Shown: positions 58,550 through 64,000 of the stretch, in pieces | Layout: each line of letters begins with the position of its first letter | Numbering within the stretch: the first letter of the stretch is position 1 | Assembly (NCBI GenBank): GCA_947683425.1 | Contig: CANTUQ010000003.1 | Span: forward strand, 992,001 to 1,056,000 | Direction of reading: 5' to 3' | Source of the DNA: Excoecaria cochinchinensis | Lineage: Eukaryota; Streptophyta; Magnoliopsida; Malpighiales; Euphorbiaceae | DNA: 64,000 nt | Program-made: the position numbers and the translations under genes | Notes under the pieces: model-generated | The model's database searches: none | What the model saw: only the letters and a program-made list of their open reading frames with translations | Told to the model about the DNA's origin: nothing

Positions 58550-59374
58550 TCAATAAGCCTTATGCTTTAATTCCACTGGGAGGTGACAGGACTTCCCATA
58601 AACCAACCTAAAAGGGGACATCCCTATCGGTGTCTTAAATGTTGTCCTATAAGCCCATAGAGCGTCATCCAACTTAAGGTACCAATCTTTTCTAGATGCA
58701 TTGACCGTCTTTTCTAAAATGGCCTTTAACTCCCGATTTGATACTTCAACCTGACCATTAGCTTGAGCATGATAAGGGATCGTGACCTTATGCCTAACTC
58801 CAAAATTTTTCAATAAAGCCTTAAATTGGTGGGTAACGAAATGCTTACCACCATCGCTAATAATGGCTCTAAGGGCTCCATATCGAGTGAATATATTTTT
58901 TCTCAATAATTCTAAAACAACCTTTACATCACAAGTTCTAGTGGCTATAGCTTCTACCCATTTACTCACATAATCAATTGCTACTAAAATATATTCAAAC
59001 CCGTATAAAACTGAAAAAGGTCCCATAAAGTCTATTTCCCACACATCGAACAGTTCTACCTCAAGCATATTAGTCAAGGGCATCTCATCTCTCTTAGAAA
59101 TATTTCCTACCCTTTGGCATCTATCATAAGTTTTCACAAAAAATTGGACATCCTTAAACATAGTAGGCTAATAAAAACCAGAAGATAAAATTTTTGATAC
59201 CGTTCTATTTGGCCCATGGTGTCCACCAGCCTTCCCACTATGACAAGCTGTGATAATCTCACCCTTCTCCTCATCTGAGATGCACCTCCTTAGAGCTTGA
59301 TCAGCACACAAGCGGAATAGGTACGGGTCATCCCAAATGTAATGTTTGGCATCAGCTCGCAGCTTCTTCCTTTA
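58550..59374 (-). pseudogene. Athila integrase zinc domain and core
   Basis: 203 open codons from 59161: MFKDVQFFVKTYDRCQRVGN (zinc-domain end), VWEIDFMGPFSVLYGFEYIL (first Asp), YVSKWVEAIATRTCDVK, AIISDGGKHFVTHQF (second Asp) and YHAQANGQVEVSNRELKAIL (catalytic Glu), ending CHLPVELKHKAY. DDE residues are all present. The part upstream of 59161 (AKCYIWDDPYLFRLCADQAL-like reading) continues the frame with one stop. This is close to intact. Confidence 0.9.
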
Positions 59375-60045
59375 CTACCATGTAAAGTCCTTCGGCATAA
59401 AGCCTCTTGCAAGAAAATTTGCTACATTAGCAAACCAAGGAATAGAGGTGTCACATGCAAATAAAGCACAAATATGTTCATCAGGGAAAAAATCTAAAAT
59501 TTCCCCTTTTTCAATGTGAACATTCTCTAATCGTGACAAATGATCCGCCACAAAATTTTTCGCTCCCTTCTTGTCCTTGATTTCCAATTCGAATTCTTGC
59601 AATAGAAGCACCCATCTAATCAACCTCGGCTTGGATTCCTTCTTGGCAAACAAATGCCTCAAGGCTACATGGTCCGACCACACCACGATTTTTGCACCCA
59701 GCAAATACAGCCTGAACTTCTCAAATGCATACACAATTGCAAGAAGCTCTTTCTCGTTGGTTGTGTAATTAACCAGTGCCCCTATCAATGTATGACTGGC
59801 ATAATAAACTGCACAAAATATCTTATCCCACTGCTGTCCAAGCACTGCTCCAACTGCATAATCACTAGCATCACACATTAATTCAAACGGCAGATTCCAA
59901 TCCGGAGATATAATCACCGGGGCTCAAATGAGCCATTGCTTCAAAGTTTCAAAAGCTAGCATACATTCACTATCAAAATTAAAAGCAGCATCTTTCATGA
60001 GTAAATTAGACAAGGGTTTAGCAATTTTTGAAAAATCTTTGACGG
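59375..60045 (-). pseudogene. Athila RT end and RNase H
   Basis: From 60045 the reading KDFSKIAKPLSNLLMKDAAF is the end of RT/connection, with a stop near 59925. RNase H is open (59917-59375): PFELMCDASDYAVGAVLGQQ, NEKELLAIVYAFEKFR, VWSDHVALRHL and KNFVADHLSRLE. The four acidic positions are present. The 5' boundary is abrupt: hairpin array D runs directly into KDFSK, so upstream RT was deleted at that point. Confidence 0.9.
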
Positions 60046-60360
60046 TGGCAATGAAATCTGTTGCCACCGTGAGGTTTTCAATTTTAGCTTCTGTCCAGGA
60101 AAAATTTATGTCACGGTGGCAATGAAATTTGTTGCCACCGTGAGGTACCTTCTCAACTGATTCTGCCTTGGTGATTTTCATGTCACGGTGACAACTAAAT
60201 AGGTTGACACCGTGAGGTGCTTCATACTTGCATTATGTCCGATGGATCTCTATGTCACGGTCATAATGAGTTTTGTTGTGACCGTGACCCATGTAAGTCA
60301 GCTCCTGTTTTCAATTCCTTTTTATGTCATGGTCACAACCAATTTGGTTGTGACCATGAG
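60041..60360. repeat. Hairpin array D, period 70-73 bp
   Basis: Five hairpins at about 60041, 60111, 60183, 60254 and 60327. Arms: TCACGGTGGCAA/TTGCCACCGTGA (units 1, 2), TCACGGTG/CACCGTGA (unit 3), TCACGGTCA/TGACCGTGA (unit 4), TCATGGTCACAACCAA with exact complement (unit 5). The arms change together. Confidence 0.94.
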
Positions 60361-60555
60361 GTAACTAGAATCACACCTGCAAAGACAAATCAAATTCCAT
60401 CAAAAAGCAATCTATAATGCATCAAAATTCCAATTTGACTAAGATTAGCAAAATTAACCTAAAGGAACATAACATGACAAAAAACACAACTAAACACCCA
60501 AAAATCATACGAAAACACTATCAAAACTAAGTACTGTATAGAAGTTATCACCGAT

Positions 60556-60960
60556 CTCAATTCTATCTTCAAAAACACTCCAGCTCCTTGAAGCTGATCA
60601 AAAAGATCCTCAATCCCCAGCAACGGATACTTATTCTTCACCATAACCTTGTTGATCTGCCGGTAATCAATACACATTCTCAAAGTGCCATCCTTTTTCT
60701 TGACAAACAGAACCGGAGCACCCTATGGCGACACACTTGGTCGAATGAAACCTTTATCCAAGAGCTCTTGCAACTGACTTTTCAACTCTTTTAATTCCAT
60801 TGGAGCCATCCTATATGGAACCTTAGAAATCGGAGCTGCACCTAGCTCAATCTCTACAGACAATTCTACTTCTCTTTCTGGTGGCAAACCCGGTAATTCC
60901 TTTGGAAAAACATCCATAAAATCTCTTACTACCGGAATATCTTGAATCTTTACTTATCCT
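60556..60960 (-). pseudogene. T4 RT N-terminal half (fingers)
   Basis: 60917-60723 reads MDVFPKELPGLPPEREVELS, then PYRMAPMELKELKSQLQELL and GFIRPSVSP. After a stop, 60683-60556 reads MRMCIDYRQINKVMVKNKYP to GVFLKIELRS. The next residues of RT resume on the other side of the Athila-derived insert at 57546. The duplicated CCGAT falls in the codons of the conserved RSGYY motif. Confidence 0.9.
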
Positions 60961-61420
60961 CTTCGGGAATCCAAAATCAAAGCCAAATACACTTCACATC
61001 CCTTCCTCATAAATCGCTTGGCTTTCATGGCCGAAATCACATTATAAAGCGAGTCACTCCCTATACCTCTAACAACTACAGGCATCTGATTCTTATCCTT
61101 GAGCACAATTGTTTTCCTCTAACAATCCACTATAGCTTGATGCTTGGACAACCAATCCATACCCAAAAATAAGGTCGAACTCATGAACCAGAAATTCCTT
61201 ACCTTGTACCATCAGAGGACAATTTCGACATACCCTACTCACTTTCACACTCTGCCCTAACGGACTAGTGACACAAATCTTATAATCCAATTTATCCTCA
61301 TTAGATAAGTCATCACTCAACTTATCAGAACATAGATAGGAGTGGTAGAACCCGGATCTATCAACGCATACATTTTAGTACTAAAAAGTAAGAACTTACC
61401 AGCTATAACTTTTGGGCCTC
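60961..61420 (-). pseudogene. T4 protease
   Basis: Minus reading with SKMYALIDPGSTTPIY-like active site near 61360 (the STHSYL segment is altered by a small deletion), then LDYKICVTSPLGQSVKVSRV, LMVQGKEFLVHEFDLIFGYG and QASSYSGLLEENNCA in shifted frames. Frameshifts lie near 61345 and 61160. Only the domain identity is secure. Confidence 0.8.
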
Positions 61421-61777
61421 CTGGTCATCACGGGCTCTCATGGTATAGGCTCTTGCAGCCATAGGCACTAGATGATCAACTGTCTCAAAAGAATCTCTTT
61501 CCCGAGGCCGTCCACCATGACCCCGTCCATGACCTCTAGCACGACTGCCTTGAGGAACATTTGACCCAGCTCGACTTGCCTCCTGCTGACCTTGGGTATT
61601 CTCATACAAATTCGGGCAATTAGCAAGAAAATGGTCGGTGCAACCACATCTAAAACATCCCCCAGTTAACCACCGATACTCAGCCTAATATCGCTTGTTA
61701 CAATGAGAACATTTGGGCATACCATCACCTCGACCACCCGAAGCTCCTCTACCCATGCCAGACCCTCTGAAAGAATC
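61421..61777 (-). pseudogene. T4 nucleocapsid region
   Basis: First knuckle (CSHCNKRY then a stop and AEYRW) has lost ligands. Second knuckle CFRCGCTDHFLANC is intact. Then a 68-codon frame (61609-61403) with RARGHGRGHGGRPRERD and MAARAYTMRARDDQEA leads toward protease. Confidence 0.85.
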
Positions 61778-62634
61778 CTACCTCCTCCCTCTAGTAGCCG
61801 AACCCTGATATGACTCAATAAAGGGGTTCCTTTGAGACTCACGTGACCTCTTTCCTGAAGAGGAACCTCCTCTAGAAGCCTTCTTCCTCTGAGCCTTCTC
61901 TCTTAGGACATTCTCAGAGCACTCCACTCTCGAGGCTGCCTGCACAATCTGATAGTAACTAACATCCGGTGCCGACATCAATGAAACCAACATCACCTTC
62001 AGAGACTCATTCAAACTCGCCTCAAACTGTTGACATCGAAACTCCTCAGTGAGAACTCCTGGTAGTGCATACTTGCTGAGTCGATTGAATTCCTTCTCAT
62101 AATTCACCACAGACAATACTCTTTGATGGAGACTCAAAAACTGCGCCCATCTAGCCTCCTTAAATGCCTTAGTCACATACTTGTTTTGAAACTCCCTTTC
62201 GAAGTACTCCCATGTCACAGGCTCGGGAAGCTGCGGATGTCTAAGCACCAATGTCCACTAATCAAATGTTGAGCCCTATAACGAAGATATCACACACTCC
62301 ACCTCACTCTCTGGAGGACAACGAATCTCCCTTAACACCCATCTAACTTTCTCAATCCACATTTCAGCTTTATCTGATTCATCCAAATTGGTTCCAAAGA
62401 AATCCTCTGTGCTATACTTTTGCATATTCTCTATCGGAGGTCTAGGGGCAATAACTCTTTCCAAAACCCTGGCCATATCCTGGGATATCTTGAGCATAGC
62501 CTCAAAAGGGACCGCAGGGGCCTCAGGTTGCACCCTAGGTAGCTGAGCCAGACCCAAAACAGATGGATCTTGCTCTCGGGGATTCGCACTCTCGGCTGAC
62601 CCTCAAGTGATCCATAAGCAGACTCTAACAAACT
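61778..62634 (-). pseudogene. T4 gag
   Basis: Two open parts: 62557-62276 (AVPFEAMLKISQDMARVLER, AEMWIEKVRWVLREIRCPPE) and 62251-61778 (VTWEYFEREFQNKYVTKAF, NYEKEFNRLSKYALPG, SYYQIVQAASRVE, Ser/Arg tail). One stop lies near 62262 and a frameshift near 62600 separates the N-terminal SAYGSLEG segment; no clear ATG corresponds to the T1b start. Confidence 0.9.
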
Positions 62635-62723
62635 ACAAAACATACACAACGATCTGCATCAGGCTAACACAACACTAGACATACGCTCTATTTTACACTA
62701 ACCCAGAAACATCTAAACCTATT

Positions 62724-62735
62724 TCTCTGATACCA
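62724..62735 (-). promoter_or_regulatory. T4 primer-binding site, initiator tRNA-Met type
   Basis: Minus-strand TGGTATCAGAGA, matching the tRNA-iMet complement at its first 11 bases, 5 bases after the LTR end. Confidence 0.88.
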
Positions 62736-62740
62736 AAAAA

Positions 62741-63289
62741 TGTAACACCTCTAACCTATACGTAAGAAGCTTCACCCTTGGAGGAGGATGAAGGGTCCGA
62801 TAGATGAGGGTTGTCACGCAAAACTTCAAACACAAATATACAATAATAAATCATACACTCAGAGCAATAAAATAAAATAAACTTTTGCAAACAGAAGACC
62901 AAAGCTGAAAACAAAAGGTATAATATTATTAATGTACAAAATAGTCTTTACATATCAAAATACAAAAGTGTCGTAGCCCAAAAGATCGCTTATAAACTTG
63001 GTATCAAACCAACTTACAAAAAAGAATTTACATTAATAGTTTTCATTACAAACTCACTAAATTATTACATACACAAAAAGGAGTACAATCCTGAACTATA
63101 AAATCTCTCTCCTAGCTGTGTCGGCCCTTCTAAAATGGATCACCTTGCTCATGGACTCCCACATCTTCCACACCTACACGGATGAAACACCCATGCTAAG
63201 CGAATACGCTTAGTGGGGAAAAGCACAATGAAAAATGACCACTCACAGTAGACGTTTGTACAAATCACATACACATGGCACATACTTAA
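62741..63289 (-). repeat. T4 5' LTR, end fragment
   Basis: Starts TGTAACACC on the plus strand and follows the left T4 LTR (48975 onward) closely, including GGAAGCTTCACCC-like and stem CTAAGCG/CGCTTAG (63196-63213). It breaks off after CATACTTAA where another LTR begins. Confidence 0.9.
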
Positions 63290-63378
63290 TATAACAACCC
63301 GATTTGGCCCTAGAAGTTTTGACAATGTTTTTGGTAGATTTTGATAATTAAAAGAGTGAATCTAGATGTGAATATGCG
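63290..63378 (+). repeat. LTR start fragment nested in T4 5' LTR
   Basis: TATAACAACCCGATTTGGCC then CTAGAAGTTTTGAC resembles the T3 LTR start (TATCACACCCCGATTTTCCC then CTAGTAGTTTGAG). Only 89 bp are visible before the next LTR start. The left target copy would be CTTAA. Confidence 0.6.
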
Positions 63379-64000
63379 TGTAACACCTCAAAAAGGGCCT
63401 AGTCGGAATTTTGCGTGATAAGTCGGGGTATTAAGGGTAATTCCGTAATTTGTGTAAGAGGAAAATTTGGATATTAAGGATTTTGTGCAAGGAAATTAAT
63501 TAAGTATGTTTAGAGGAGAAATATTAAGGTGTGCAGGTGGTGTATGGATGTAGGGTATGTTATTTGGGATTAATCTAGTGTGTGCTTGTAATGTATGGGA
63601 GTAGGATGTAAGTGGTTTTTAAGAAAAGTTATAGTGAGAGTTGAGTATGGTACCTTGAAGATATTTATTCATGGTTGTGTGTGGTTTGTGTATGGTGCTT
63701 AAAGTGGAAAAGTCAAGTGAGTGGGAATTGTGGTCCATTAGGAGCTTGCCATGTGGCAATAGTTGGTGGGAGCATTGAATGAGGAATTGAAAGAAGTTGA
63801 GAGAGGGAAGGAAATTGTAGTTTCCCGTAGAAGCCATTTGGGTTTTGCCCTCTCTTTTCTCACACCCTCTCTCTCTCTTTCTCACCTCCATTTTCTGGTC
63901 TCTCAAGTTTTGCTTGTGGGTATTCTTCCCTCTTTGAGCTAGGGTTGAGTTTTGAAGGATTTTGAGGTAAGTGCTTGTGTTTGAGTTTGGGTTTCTCCAT
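63379..64000 (+). repeat. LTR of the 3.7-kb solo-LTR family, cut by window end
   Basis: Starts TGTAACACCTC and is collinear with 50179-50720 (shared words GTAATTCCGTAATTTGTG-like, GGTGGTGTATGGATGT, CCATGTGGCAA/CCATGTGTC). It includes a CT-rich leader (63840-63900) and the donor-like GAGGTAAGTGC at 63965-63974. The left target copy would be ATGCG (63374-63378). Confidence 0.85.

Larger units (their letters stand above)
57552..60550 (-). mobile_element. Athila-derived insert in T4 RT, no recognisable LTR pair
   Basis: 2999 bp bounded by perfect CCGAT duplications (57547-57551, 60551-60555). Sense (minus) start TGATAACTTC, end CATGGTGGCA, so ends are TG...CA. Sense order: about 190 bp of AT-rich DNA, hairpin array D, RNase H, integrase, integrase C-terminus, about 200 bp, hairpin array C. 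The two flanks are both hairpin arrays but with different spacers, so I find no direct LTR repeat. Gag, protease and most of RT are missing. Confidence 0.85.
48975..63289 (-). mobile_element. T4: Tekay-like chromovirus on minus strand
   Basis: Both LTRs and all domains are present in order, from right to left: 5' LTR (62741-63289, cut), PBS, gag, protease, RT, RNase H, integrase, chromodomain, PPT, 3' LTR. Without the nested insertions its internal region is about 4.7 kb. It is interrupted by an Athila-derived insert, a solo LTR and LTR fragments. The two T4 LTRs (48975 onward and 62741 onward) match closely over their first roughly 540 bp by eye, suggesting a fairly young insertion. Confidence 0.93.

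Noticed and set aside
57552..60360. CRISPR array
   Set aside because: Palindromic units with even spacing look CRISPR-like, but the arms vary, spacers share weak words, the context is a plant retrotransposon and no cas gene is present.

Overview
The window is plant nuclear DNA that consists almost entirely of nested Ty3/gypsy LTR retrotransposons. I see no host gene, tRNA, rRNA or organelle gene. The evidence for a plant is plant-type chromovirus (Tekay/Del-like) Gag-Pol with C-terminal chromodomains, Athila and Ogre/Tat-type elements, primer-binding sites matching plant initiator tRNA-Met and tRNA-Arg, and LTRs of 1.6-3.7 kb. Seven-deep nesting suggests pericentromeric or other heterochromatin of a large flowering-plant genome. 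Every open frame of note is a decayed gag or pol fragment, so coding entries are given as pseudogenes.

Left part (1-15083): a tandem chromovirus array on the minus strand (T1), LTR - internal - LTR - internal - LTR, with the middle LTR shared. The two internal copies (T1a, T1b) share at least two premature stops. T1b also has a 381-bp in-frame deletion of the reverse-transcriptase catalytic core. The array sits in a plus-strand Athila-like element (15084-21559) of which an env-like ORF, a 3' UTR and the 3' LTR remain.

Middle (22048-40392): a second minus-strand chromovirus (T5) carries a nested solo LTR (26210-28364, TSD CATCT). It is cut at 29172 by a plus-strand Ogre/Tat element (Ogre-A). 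Ogre-A's 5' leader is interrupted at 32004 by a second Ogre/Tat element (Ogre-B), which has degraded gag, RT and integrase pieces and a long 3' tail with minisatellites.

Right part (40393-64000): a plus-strand chromovirus (T3) lies in the Ogre-B tail. It is interrupted by a minus-strand Ogre/Tat solo LTR (44456-47309, TSD AGTGT) and then by a minus-strand chromovirus T4 (48975-63289). T4 itself carries a 3.7-kb solo LTR in its 3' LTR (50179-53864, TSD GCGCT), a 3.0-kb Athila-derived insert in RT (57552-60550, TSD CCGAT), and two stacked LTR fragments in its 5' LTR (63290 and 63379).

The most unusual signals are non-coding. The Athila-like pieces contain arrays of about 34-bp hairpins at a roughly 72-bp period whose arms change in a compensatory way. 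The chromovirus LTRs share a set of palindromes (a GGCATGCC-centred word and a CTAAGC/GCTTAG stem-loop), and each large LTR family has its own GC-rich inverted-word cluster.
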